Notes under the pieces: generated by a model | Seen by the model: the letters and a program-made list of their open reading frames with translations, nothing else | Told to the model about the DNA's origin: nothing | The model's database searches: none | Made by a program: the position numbers and the translations under genes | Source of the DNA: JABCPE02 sp963516475 | GTDB lineage: Bacteria; Bacteroidota; Bacteroidia; Flavobacteriales; Weeksellaceae | DNA: 13,789 nt | Direction: 5' to 3' | Assembly (NCBI GenBank): GCA_963516475.1 | Contig: CAUQBR010000023.1 | Location: forward strand, 1-13,789 | Shown: positions 7,604-13,789 of the stretch, piece after piece | Numbering within the stretch: the first letter of the stretch is position 1 | Layout of the letters: each line of letters opens with the position of its first letter

Positions 7604-8311
7604 CTATTTTCTTATCATTATCTCATTAGACTGTATCTTTCCGCTGAAAAACTTATATCCTTTAAATTCTTCTTTTTGCTTTGGGGTTAAATAATCATAA
7701 ATCTTTTCATCTATACAGATTTCTAAAAACATAGGATAATCTATATTTTTATCTAAATGATAATAATAGTATGAAGGATAGGTATCTAAATCTATATTAA
7801 TTTCATTTATATTAAAGTTTTTAAGATAGGTAATGGATTTCTTTGATTTTAATACTTTTAATTGATTATATAAATACCAATTAATATCAATATTTTTATA
7901 ATCTCCTTTTATATGATATTTTTTCTTCCAATTTTTTATTTTTTCTCTATGGATTCTTTCTTTTTCTTTCCTTTTTTTGGATACTGCTAAAAGTTCTTCT
8001 TCTGTTAAATGTATAAATCCTGATAATAAAGAATCCATATACTCATTTTTTTCGTTTTTTATTTTGAATATTATGCCTAAGTCAGGATAATTTTCTAATC
8101 TATAAAAATTAGCACATGTTTCTTCTGGAAAATAGTATCTATAATTTGCTGTATCAATAGGAATAATGTAATCATAATCACTATCATTAATCACTTCTAT
8201 TTTTAACATATAATCATTCTCTTTCTTACTAAAAACACTTACTTTCATACTAATTTGAGAAAAAAGTGTATTGTAAATAAAAAATATAACTATAAATAAT
8301 ATATTTCTCAT
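7604..8311 (-). CDS. Secreted protein of unknown function
   Basis: Not recognised. The 235-residue product begins with a signal peptide (hydrophobic residues 4-17, probable cleavage after FSQ at 17-19), so it is probably exported. Residues about 22-85 alternate hydrophobic and polar residues with patterns such as KIEVINDSDYDYIIPID (37-53), suggesting a beta-sandwich like that of many small flavobacterial lipid-free exported proteins. A strongly basic helix follows (about 103-135, rich in K/E/R), then a tyrosine-rich segment (178-192). There are only two cysteines, C66 and C199. The gene is clearly more AT-rich than its neighbours, with heavy use of AAA, AAT and ATA codons. It stands alone between dusB and trpS, which suggests a lineage-specific insertion. 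The reading frame looks genuine because signal peptide, length and codon use agree. Confidence 0.72.
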   Translation of the reverse strand: MRNILFIVIFFIYNTLFSQISMKVSVFSKKENDYMLKIEVINDSDYDYIIPIDTANYRYYFPEETCANFYRLENYPDLGIIFKIKNEKNEYMDSLLSGFIHLTEEELLAVSKKRKEKERIHREKIKNWKKKYHIKGDYKNIDINWYLYNQLKVLKSKKSITYLKNFNINEINIDLDTYPSYYYYHLDKNIDYPMFLEICIDEKIYDYLTPKQKEEFKGYKFFSGKIQSNEIMIRK

Positions 8312-8313
8312 AA

Positions 8314-8385
8314 TTATGGGTTTTTTTGTATTCTTTTTAATAGATTTCGTTTACTATCTAAATTCTTTTCTGAATCTATACTCAT
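8314..8385 (-). CDS. Possible 23-residue small ORF, leader peptide or gene remnant
   Basis: An ATG-started frame (MSIDSEKNLDSKRN, then basic residues ending KNP and TAA) ends two bases before the start of the secreted-protein gene. The same frame stays open upstream to about base 8425, reading SYLESKSILRVGYG before the ATG, so it could equally be the last codons of a decayed larger gene. No ribosome-binding site is seen, but that is normal here. It may be chance in AT-rich DNA; coding is not established. Confidence 0.25.
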   Translation of the reverse strand: MSIDSEKNLDSKRNLLKRIQKNP

Positions 8386-8455
8386 TCCATATCCTACTCT
8401 TAATATTGATTTTGATTCAAGATAACTTTAAAGGATTAAATATAAATTCTTTAAG

Positions 8456-8463
8456 CAAATATA
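8456..8463 (-). promoter_or_regulatory. Putative -7 element upstream of the secreted-protein gene
   Basis: The minus strand reads TATATTTG, an exact TAnnTTTG match. It abuts the trpS terminator hairpin and would give a leader of about 140 bases that includes the small ORF at 8314-8385. No well-spaced -33 box is visible (a TTTG lies 14 bases upstream, shorter than usual). Confidence 0.3.
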
Positions 8464-8493
8464 AAAGCCTTACTTCACAAAAGTAAGACTTTT
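8463..8493 (-). terminator. Intrinsic terminator after trpS
   Basis: A hairpin with arms AAAAG-C-CTTACTT and AAGTAAG-A-CTTTT (12 pairs, one mismatch) and a 5-base CACAA loop, eight bases past the trpS stop. On the minus strand it is followed by a T-rich run merging with the CTTTT arm. It marks the end of the ddl-to-trpS gene block. The near symmetry could allow function in both directions. Confidence 0.75.
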
Positions 8494-8501
8494 AATTTCA
8501 T

Positions 8502-9470
8502 TTACATTCCCAGACTTTTTCTTACTCTTTGGAGAGTTGCTTGGGCTACTTTTTTGGTTTTTTCGGCTCCTTCTTGTAGTTTTTTCTCCAATTCAGGAAG
8601 ATTGTCCATATAATAAGCAAAGATTTCTCTTTCCTTAGCATAAGTTTCCAAAATCAAATTCAGCAATTCTATTTTCGCATGTCCATACCCGAAGTTTCCT
8701 GCAAGATATTTTTCTCTCAATGCTTGGGTTTTGTCCTCTGTCGCGATGAGTGAATATATCGTAAAGACCTTACAAGTGTCAGGATTTTTCGGTTCTTCCA
8801 GCGGTGTAGAATCTGTTTCTATGGACATTACTTGTTTCTTCAATTCCTTTTCTGGAAGGAATATATTGATGATATTTCCTCTTGATTTGGACATTTTATT
8901 TCCGTCTGTCCCTGGGACATATTTCGTGTTTTCCTGCAGTTCTGCCTGTGGCAGCACGAAAACCTCACCCATTTGGTTATTAAATCTCGCTCCTACATCT
9001 CTCGCCATTTCCAAATGCTGAAGCTGGTCTTTTCCCACAGGAACTACCTCGGCATCATAGAGCAGAATATCCGCTGCCATAAGCATAGGATAGGTAAAAA
9101 GTCCTACATTCACATCTCCCAGTCTGTCCGCTTTATCCTTGAACGAGTGAGCCAAAGTAAGCCTTTGATAAGGAAAAAAACAAGACAAATACCAAGAAAG
9201 TTCGCAGGTTTCTGGAATATCGCTTTGTCTGTAGAAATAAGTTTTCTCTGTATCCAGCCCAAAAGCCAGCCACGCCGCAGCGATTTCGTAAGTATTTTTT
9301 TTCAGCACCTCAGCATCTTTTATCTGCGTGATAGTGTGCATATTAGCAATGAACAAGAAAGACTCGTTCTCTGTTTTTTTAGATAATTCTATGGCTGGAA
9401 CGATTGCCCCCAAAATATTCCCTAAATGCGGCGTTCCTGTAGCCTGTATTCCTGTAAGAATTCTTGACAT
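8502..9470 (-). CDS. trpS: Tryptophan--tRNA ligase
   Basis: Class I aminoacyl-tRNA synthetase that charges tRNA-Trp. The 322-residue protein shows the HIGH-type motif as PHLGN (14-18), the family segment MAADILLYDAEVVPVGKDQL (131-150), and the KMSKS loop exactly as KMSKS (192-196). Length is normal for the bacterial enzyme. It follows tatD by 27 bases and ends just before a strong hairpin terminator. A TAnnTTTG element overlapping the tatD stop could give trpS its own promoter. Confidence 0.97.
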   Translation of the reverse strand: MSRILTGIQATGTPHLGNILGAIVPAIELSKKTENESFLFIANMHTITQIKDAEVLKKNTYEIAAAWLAFGLDTEKTYFYRQSDIPETCELSWYLSCFFPYQRLTLAHSFKDKADRLGDVNVGLFTYPMLMAADILLYDAEVVPVGKDQLQHLEMARDVGARFNNQMGEVFVLPQAELQENTKYVPGTDGNKMSKSRGNIINIFLPEKELKKQVMSIETDSTPLEEPKNPDTCKVFTIYSLIATEDKTQALREKYLAGNFGYGHAKIELLNLILETYAKEREIFAYYMDNLPELEKKLQEGAEKTKKVAQATLQRVRKSLGM

Positions 9471-9492
9471 GATTTTATTTTTTATTTTTAAA

Positions 9493-9500
9493 CAAAATTA
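9493..9500 (-). promoter_or_regulatory. Putative -7 element of trpS, overlapping the tatD stop codon
   Basis: The minus strand reads TAATTTTG; its first three bases are the tatD stop codon (9498-9500). It lies 22 bases before the trpS start, a typical distance. No clear -33 box is seen inside tatD, so support is moderate. Confidence 0.4.
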
Positions 9501-10127
9501 AATTTTACATTTTAAAACCTGCTGTATATTTTTATAAATCTCGGTTTTAAGGATTTCTATCGGCATTTCTTTGATTTCGGCAAGTTTCAGATAAACCTCA
9601 TCAATAGGCTCTTCTGCTGTATCCGTTTCCAAAAAAATCCTATCCAAAGGTGTGTCTCGCGCAGTTTCCTGCAAAGATAAGTTATAAAGCAGTGCTCTCC
9701 CAAAAGACAAATAAAAGCCTTTGCTCAAAAGCTCTTCGGCGGTTTCTTTTTTCTTATTAAATCCATGCACGATGAGCGGCACTTTTGCGATTTTCTGAAA
9801 CCTCAGCAACTGAGAAAAACGCCGAACACAATGCACTATCACGGGTTTTTGGATTTCATTCGCCCAGAGAATCTGCTGTTCAAAAATTTGTTCCTGCAAA
9901 CTCTCATCCACCGAGACCAGCCCATCCAGCCCACATTCGCCTATTGCAAGGCAGTTTGGGTGCTGGGAGATTTCTTTTATTTTATCTAAATTCTGTTTGT
10001 AATTTTCATCGATTTTATTTGGGTGAAGTCCTACCGAGAAATAATTTTCTGGAATTTCTTCCGTGAAATCCAAGTTATAAATTCCATATTTCCTTTCCCG
10101 AAAATGATGATGAAAATCAAAAAACAT
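9498..10127 (-). CDS. TatD-family metal-dependent hydrolase, short form
   Basis: Amidohydrolase-fold enzyme; characterised TatD relatives are divalent-metal DNases. The expected metal ligands are present: H6 and H8 in DFHHHF, E64 in IGECGLD (62-68), H99 in VIVHC (96-100), H121 in LIVHGF (118-123) and D169 in LETDT (166-170). At 209 residues it is about 50 shorter than E. coli TatD, the loss lying mainly in the segment after the first histidine pair and in later loops; short TatD proteins of this kind are common in Bacteroidota. It starts 11 bases after the TRIC-type channel gene and precedes trpS, so it is part of the same operon. The substrate is not known from the sequence. Confidence 0.9.
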   Translation of the reverse strand: MFFDFHHHFRERKYGIYNLDFTEEIPENYFSVGLHPNKIDENYKQNLDKIKEISQHPNCLAIGECGLDGLVSVDESLQEQIFEQQILWANEIQKPVIVHCVRRFSQLLRFQKIAKVPLIVHGFNKKKETAEELLSKGFYLSFGRALLYNLSLQETARDTPLDRIFLETDTAEEPIDEVYLKLAEIKEMPIEILKTEIYKNIQQVLKCKI

Positions 10128-10138
10128 ACAGCTCTATT

Positions 10139-10774
10139 TTATTCCTCTCTATCTTCTTTGGACAAATAGAATTTAGGCATTTCCCACTGATATCTCACCG
10201 CGAGAGTTCTCACCGCCACAATCAGCAGAATAGTGGAAACATGCACCATAATATATGGCATAGAAGTATATCTGGACAACACCAAAAACAAAACTCCGCC
10301 CACAATACACGCTGTAGCATAGATTTCTTTTCTCAAGACCAAAGGAATTCTATTGAGCAAAATATCCCTAAAAATCCCACCAAAACAACCTGTGATAACT
10401 CCCAAAGTGAGAGAAATAATCGTCCCATGCTCAGCATTCAGCCCTTTCTGAATCCCCATAATGGTAAAAAGCCCAAGCCCAAAGCTGTCAAAAATAAACA
10501 ATGGTGTTTCGAATTTTTTCTCAAAAACCTTTACCAACATCGCAAAGATACTTGCCAAAAAAACCACCGTGCAGCTGAACATATCTTTCATCCAGAAGAC
10601 AGGAACTTCCAGTAATAAATCCCGCAAAGTCCCTCCACCAAAGGAAGTAACGAAAGAGACTATAAGCACACCAAAAGGGTCTAATCTTTTCTCTATCGCT
10701 GCAAAAGCCCCAGACATCGAGAAAGATACTAACCCCAAAAGTTCAATTACGAAATTAAAATTTTCATACAACAT
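10139..10774 (-). CDS. TRIC/YicG-type trimeric cation channel family protein (UPF0126)
   Basis: Inner-membrane protein built of two inverted glycine-rich repeats, the prokaryotic form of the trimeric intracellular cation channel. About seven helices are visible. The repeat motifs are FGGGTLRDLLL (45-55) and FGGIFRDILLNRIP (131-144), each with the G-G-x-x-R-D core that lines the pore in this family. The 211-residue length is typical, with a charged cytoplasmic tail after 193 (YQWEMPKFYLSKEDREE). Relatives conduct potassium; the physiological role in bacteria is unclear. It starts 86 bases after coaD ends and is followed by tatD after 11 bases. It is the second putative potassium-handling protein in the window. 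Confidence 0.93.
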   Translation of the reverse strand: MLYENFNFVIELLGLVSFSMSGAFAAIEKRLDPFGVLIVSFVTSFGGGTLRDLLLEVPVFWMKDMFSCTVVFLASIFAMLVKVFEKKFETPLFIFDSFGLGLFTIMGIQKGLNAEHGTIISLTLGVITGCFGGIFRDILLNRIPLVLRKEIYATACIVGGVLFLVLSRYTSMPYIMVHVSTILLIVAVRTLAVRYQWEMPKFYLSKEDREE

Positions 10775-10860
10775 AAATCAACATTTTATTTTTTCAAAAC
10801 AATAACCACACAAAACGAGTCCATGTGGCAAAAATCAAGTTTCTATGACCGACCTTCTTC

Positions 10861-11322
10861 CTACACCCTCACTGCATCTGGAACGAACAAAGTATAGTCA
10901 CCACCTAGCGAAATAATCTCCCTGACACTGCTGCTGCTGATGAACGACTTAGCCGAAGAAGTCAGCAGGAAGATCGTTTCTATCTTGTTCTCAAAAGTAA
11001 GCGTCCTATTGATATGCACGATAGCTTTTTCAAACTCAAAGTCGGCAGGATTTCTAAGCCCTCTAATGATGAAATTCACATTTCTCTTTCGGCAGTAGTC
11101 CACCGTAAGCCCTTCAAAAGAGTCAATCTCCACATTAGGAAAATCCTTAAAAGTATTTTTCAAAAATTCTTTTCTCTGCTCCAGAGAAAACATATATTTT
11201 TTCTGCACATTATGCCCGATGGCGATGATGATTTTATCAAAAAGTTTCGTCGCCCTTTCTACAATATCATAATGTCCCAAGGTAACAGGGTCAAAAGACC
11301 CAGGAAATACCGCTGTTTTCAT
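10861..11322 (-). CDS. coaD: Phosphopantetheine adenylyltransferase
   Basis: Penultimate step of coenzyme A synthesis: transfers AMP from ATP to 4'-phosphopantetheine, giving dephospho-CoA. The 153-residue protein contains the nucleotidyltransferase motif GSFDPVTLGH (8-17) with the T-x-G-H signature (14-17), the substrate-binding RGLRNPADFEFE (87-98) and the ISSSSVR loop (128-134) that corresponds to ISSTxVR in other CoaD proteins. Length is that of a complete enzyme. It lies 25 bases after the 99-residue unknown gene in the block starting at ddl; ddl and coaD are often near each other in flavobacteria, so the genes between them look inserted. Confidence 0.97.
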   Translation of the reverse strand: MKTAVFPGSFDPVTLGHYDIVERATKLFDKIIIAIGHNVQKKYMFSLEQRKEFLKNTFKDFPNVEIDSFEGLTVDYCRKRNVNFIIRGLRNPADFEFEKAIVHINRTLTFENKIETIFLLTSSAKSFISSSSVREIISLGGDYTLFVPDAVRV

Positions 11323-11347
11323 TGTTTATTTTTAGTATTCTTAAATA

Positions 11348-11647
11348 TTATTCACTTCCCTTATAGCTTTCATTAGCAAAATCAATATTCCTGCACGGAT
11401 ACCAACCCACCATCATATCCATCACTTCTTCCAAAGTCTCTATAAGGTGCTCATCTGTCCCATCGTTTTGTAATTCAACATCACTTTCGAGGTATATTTG
11501 ATAAATTTCCTTCTCTGAAAACCCTTCCGCATACAACCACAATGCAAAGTTTCTGAGTTTTTCCACTGCATCCTGCTCAAAGAGAAGTCGTTTTATCTTC
11601 TCTTTTGCTTCATCTCTCTTTTGCATTTCGTTATCCATCATCATCAC
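11348..11647 (-). CDS. Small acidic protein of unknown function
   Basis: Not recognised. The 99-residue product has no signal peptide or membrane helix, is predicted mostly helical and strongly acidic in its second half (SDVELQNDGTDEHLIETLEE, 54-73), and contains one short conserved-looking block, MMVGWYPCRNIDF (77-89). The start is ambiguous: the longest frame begins at a GTG (11645-11647) followed by three consecutive ATG codons, and any of these could be used. It sits 18 bases after the second secreted paralog and 25 bases before coaD, so it belongs to the same transcription unit. It is probably cytoplasmic; the frame is supported by operon position and by a normal amino-acid composition. 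Confidence 0.7.
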   Translation of the reverse strand: MMMMDNEMQKRDEAKEKIKRLLFEQDAVEKLRNFALWLYAEGFSEKEIYQIYLESDVELQNDGTDEHLIETLEEVMDMMVGWYPCRNIDFANESYKGSE

Positions 11648-11665
11648 TTATTTCCTCAGTGTTTT

Positions 11666-12151
11666 CTATCGAGTTTGATTTGATTTTTCGTAAAACTGCT
11701 CCAAATTATCCAAATTCACGCTGCAGTCTTTATTAAAAACATTATTGGCAACTAAGTTTTCCATCAAGCGTGTTGCTCCAGTTACTTTTGGGTTTCTGTA
11801 AGCTTTTTTACCAATGATATTAAAATCTACAATACCTTTCCAGTTTCCTGCTTCGTCTTTCTTCGATACCCCAAAGAATAGAAGTTCTCCTTTCAGTGAT
11901 TTTATTTCATAGGAATAAGGTACCAGACCATATTCTGTTTGCTTTTCTTCACCCTCATTATCCACATCATTTAGAGTTAATAAAAAGCACATTTTCTTAT
12001 CCAAATATATTTCATCTGGCTCCACTCTTACTTCTTTAGCGGTATTCTTTGTTTTCGGAAGATTTAGTTTTAGCTCGGTATACAGGTCTTCTTCTGTTTG
12101 CGCAGAGAAAAACAAAGGAAACGAAAGTGCTAACAACCAAAGTGTTTTCAT
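11666..12151 (-). CDS. Secreted protein of unknown function, tandem paralog (copy 2)
   Basis: Not recognised by function. The 161-residue product has a signal peptide (hydrophobic 3-15, probable cleavage after FSAQ at 15-18) and a small probably beta-rich mature domain. From T72 to N158 it aligns without a gap to residues 63-149 of the next gene upstream, with 43 of 87 identical by hand count, so the two arose by tandem duplication. Shared blocks include IGKK-x-Y (113-118), NxDCxxNLDNL (140-150) and FYEKSN (153-158). Two cysteines, C55 and C143, are conserved in both copies and could form a disulfide. The pattern recalls exported proteins of unknown function found in Chryseobacterium-like genomes. 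It lies 54 bases after the other copy. Confidence 0.8.
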   Translation of the reverse strand: MKTLWLLALSFPLFFSAQTEEDLYTELKLNLPKTKNTAKEVRVEPDEIYLDKKMCFLLTLNDVDNEGEEKQTEYGLVPYSYEIKSLKGELLFFGVSKKDEAGNWKGIVDFNIIGKKAYRNPKVTGATRLMENLVANNVFNKDCSVNLDNLEQFYEKSNQTR

Positions 12152-12205
12152 AATTTTTATGTTTGTTTAATGTTTTTCTCTTTTTTTTACTTTCTACTAA
12201 ATTTT

Positions 12206-12676
12206 TCAGAAATTCTTTTCTTTATTTTCATTAGACTTCTCGTAAAATAATTTCAAATTGTCTAAATTGATGGTACAATCATTATTTATCACTTGACTAG
12301 AGGATAAATTTAAGATTAAATCTTTCCTTGATATTATTTTTGAATTTTTGTAACCTTTTTTACCTATCAATGGAAAACTAACCATTCCTTCCCACTCTCT
12401 TTTTTCATTTTGATAAATTATCCCAGAAAACACTAATTTTCCATCTAATGAAGTAATTTCATAATAATTACGAGATTTACCATATTCTGTGAAAACATTA
12501 TGTTTTAATTCATATCTAAAACAAAGTTTTTCATCTATCACGATTCCTTCTTTTGCGAACTCAATAGAATTTGGTTCTTTTCCCGTTTCAGGAATACCTA
12601 ATCTCATAGTTTGATATGTCTTTTCTTGAGAAAAAACCATCATTGGAGCAAATAACAATATTACTAAGATTCTCAT
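12206..12676 (-). CDS. Secreted protein of unknown function, tandem paralog (copy 1)
   Basis: Not recognised by function. The 156-residue product has a signal peptide (hydrophobic 3-15, probable cleavage after VFSQ at 14-17) and a mature domain related to the neighbouring 161-residue gene. C52 and C134 match the cysteines of the other copy, and the C-terminus again carries NNDCTINLDNL (131-141) and FYEKSN (144-149), followed by an extra lysine-rich tail. Its ATG overlaps the ddl stop (ATGA), so translation is coupled to ddl and expression should follow cell-wall synthesis. This copy is visibly more AT-rich than the other, implying that the two have diverged for some time or that copy 1 is under weaker constraint. 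Confidence 0.8.
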   Translation of the reverse strand: MRILVILLFAPMMVFSQEKTYQTMRLGIPETGKEPNSIEFAKEGIVIDEKLCFRYELKHNVFTEYGKSRNYYEITSLDGKLVFSGIIYQNEKREWEGMVSFPLIGKKGYKNSKIISRKDLILNLSSSQVINNDCTINLDNLKLFYEKSNENKEKNF

Positions 12677-13659
12677 AATTTTAAAAGTGCTTTTTCTACT
12701 TCATTTCCGCACAAATCTTTGATGGAAATTCCGTAGATTTTCGCTTGTTGCGGCAGGATACTCGCAGGAGAAAAACCAGGGTTAGTATTCATTTCCAGCA
12801 TGTAAGGCGTTCCGTTCATGATAATGTATTCCGAACGAGAAAACCCACTCATTCCCAAAGACTTATAGGCTTTTTTCGCTATTTCTTCTACTTTTAGTCT
12901 TGTCGGCTCATCTATTCTGGCTGGTGTAATTTCCTGAGAAGCGCCTTCATACTTAGCTTCATAGTCGAAGAAATCATTTTCGGAAATGATTTCTGTAATT
13001 CCCAAAACGGTAATTTCACCTTTATAATCCACCACTCCTACTGAAACTTCCATTCCATCCAAAAAGCTCTCTATCAGCACCTCATCATCTTCGTGAAAGG
13101 CTTTTTCCAGAGCGGCTTTGAACTCAGATTTTTCTTTCACTTTTGAAATTCCCAAACTAGACCCAGACTGATTTGGTTTCACAAAACAAGGAAGCCCAAG
13201 TTCAGAAATAATTTCATCTTCACTGAAAGCATCTCCTTTTCTCAAATAAATACTCTTCGCCGAAGGAATTCCATATTTAGAAAGCACCGCCAGAGTATCT
13301 TTTTTATTGAATGTCAATGCACTTTGGTAAAAATCACAGCCCGTATATCTCTGTCCCACAGCATCCCAATACGCCTGCAAAAGCCCGTTTTCACCAGGTG
13401 TTCCGTGAATGGTATTGAAACAAACATCAAATTTCAGCTTCGTTCCATCGGCAAGTTTTACCGAGAAATCGGCTTTGTCTATTGGGAATTTTTCATCATT
13501 GTCATCCACAAAAAACCAGCCTTCCTTCAAGACATGAACCCTATAAACATTGTATAAATCTCTGTCCAATTCATCAAAAATAAGCTGACCGCTTTTCAGC
13601 GAAACGATATACTCATCGGAAAAACCGCCCATTACCACGGCGACATTCTTTTTATTCAT
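12673..13659 (-). CDS. ddl: D-alanine--D-alanine ligase
   Basis: ATP-grasp enzyme making the D-Ala-D-Ala dipeptide for peptidoglycan precursors in the cytoplasm. The 328-residue protein has the N-terminal GGFSDEYIVSLKSG block (11-24) with the substrate-binding glutamate E16, IHGTPGENGLLQAYWD (84-99), the ATP-binding KPNQSGSSLGISKV (161-174), the FDYEAKY loop (231-237) whose tyrosine is typical of D-Ala-D-Ala rather than D-Ala-D-lactate ligases, and metal and substrate ligands in LEMNTNPGFSPAS (288-300). Length is normal. A TAATTTTG -7 element lies 17 bases upstream. It heads the minus-strand block and overlaps the following secreted-protein gene by ATGA. Confidence 0.97.
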   Translation of the reverse strand: MNKKNVAVVMGGFSDEYIVSLKSGQLIFDELDRDLYNVYRVHVLKEGWFFVDDNDEKFPIDKADFSVKLADGTKLKFDVCFNTIHGTPGENGLLQAYWDAVGQRYTGCDFYQSALTFNKKDTLAVLSKYGIPSAKSIYLRKGDAFSEDEIISELGLPCFVKPNQSGSSLGISKVKEKSEFKAALEKAFHEDDEVLIESFLDGMEVSVGVVDYKGEITVLGITEIISENDFFDYEAKYEGASQEITPARIDEPTRLKVEEIAKKAYKSLGMSGFSRSEYIIMNGTPYMLEMNTNPGFSPASILPQQAKIYGISIKDLCGNEVEKALLKL

Positions 13660-13676
13660 AACTCTTACAATTTAGG

Positions 13677-13684
13677 CAAAATTA
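13677..13684 (-). promoter_or_regulatory. Putative -7 element of ddl
   Basis: The minus strand reads TAATTTTG, matching TAnnTTTG, 17 bases before the ddl start. No -33 TTTG is seen at the standard spacing. It forms half of a divergent promoter pair with the element at 13726-13733. Confidence 0.5.
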
Positions 13685-13725
13685 ACAAAAACTTTTTATT
13701 CACCTACGCTGTCTGATAAATTCTT

Positions 13726-13733
13726 TAACTTTG
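13726..13733 (+). promoter_or_regulatory. Putative -7 element of the truncated plus-strand gene
   Basis: The plus strand reads TAACTTTG, an exact TAnnTTTG match, 18 bases before the ATG at 13752. No -33 box is apparent in the 25 bases upstream. Its position supports both the direction and the start of the partial gene that follows. Confidence 0.5.
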
Positions 13734-13751
13734 TGGCTAAAAGAATTTTTT

Positions 13752-13789
13752 ATGCATCTATCCACCGCAAAAACTTTTTTTGAGGAATT
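13752..13789 (+). CDS. Start of an unidentified plus-strand gene (cut by window edge)
   Basis: Only 12 codons are visible (MHLSTAKTFFEE), too few to identify a family. The start is inferred from the ATG, from the promoter-like TAACTTTG 18 bases upstream, and from the end of the minus-strand block at ddl. The frame also stays open upstream to an in-frame TTG at 13731, but that overlaps the promoter box and is less likely. There is no sign of a signal peptide so far. Confidence 0.45.
   Translation, partial: MHLSTAKTFFEE

Noticed and set aside
10241..10615. 124-codon and overlapping 114-codon plus-strand frames
   Set aside because: Both are antisense to the TRIC-type gene, with low-complexity lysine- and asparagine-rich translations and no promoter.
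10805..10835. Possible terminator hairpin (CCACA / TGTGG) after the coaD-TRIC gap
   Set aside because: Only five pairs with a 13-base loop and no T-run; it also lies between genes that appear co-transcribed.
1..13789. CRISPR array, insertion sequence, prophage, tRNA or rRNA gene
   Set aside because: I looked for spaced direct repeats, transposase or integrase motifs, terminal inverted repeats and cloverleaf patterns and found none.

Overview
The window is an AT-rich bacterial chromosome segment that looks like Bacteroidota, most likely a Flavobacteriia member of the Chryseobacterium/Riemerella/Elizabethkingia group (Weeksellaceae). This is inferred from the protein style, the lack of Shine-Dalgarno sequences before nearly every start, and several copies of the Bacteroidota -7 promoter element TAnnTTTG placed just upstream of genes. 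Every recognised gene is on the minus strand except a 12-codon gene start at the extreme right end, so the region reads right to left.

Right block (13.7 kb down to 8.46 kb): ddl (D-Ala-D-Ala ligase) is followed by two tandem paralogous secreted proteins of unknown function, a 99-residue unknown protein, coaD (CoA synthesis), a TRIC/YicG-type cation channel protein, a short TatD-family metallohydrolase and trpS. Most gaps are short, and ddl overlaps the first secreted gene by ATGA. The block ends in a clear hairpin terminator after trpS. A divergent promoter region separates ddl from the truncated plus-strand gene.

Middle (8.46 to 7.25 kb): a very AT-rich stretch holds one secreted protein of unknown function, preceded by a 23-codon open frame that may be a leader peptide or a gene remnant, and followed by about 350 bases without a recognisable gene. 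It is the most accessory-looking part of the window.

Centre (7.25 to 4.63 kb): dusB (tRNA dihydrouridine synthase) is tightly coupled to a lone siderophore/haem-type ABC ATPase. Next is a voltage-gated-type potassium channel with its own complete promoter, a C-terminal zinc ribbon, and a terminator hairpin that contains its stop codon.

Left block (4.5 kb to 1): the rod-shape operon mreB-mreC-mreD-mrdA(PBP2)-rodA, compact and overlapping, with rodA cut by the window edge. Together with ddl this gives a window dominated by cell-wall synthesis and basic housekeeping. I do not see a clear new defence, mobile or biosynthetic system. The best leads are the tandem secreted paralogs, the AT-rich island with its small ORF, and the zinc-ribbon potassium channel.
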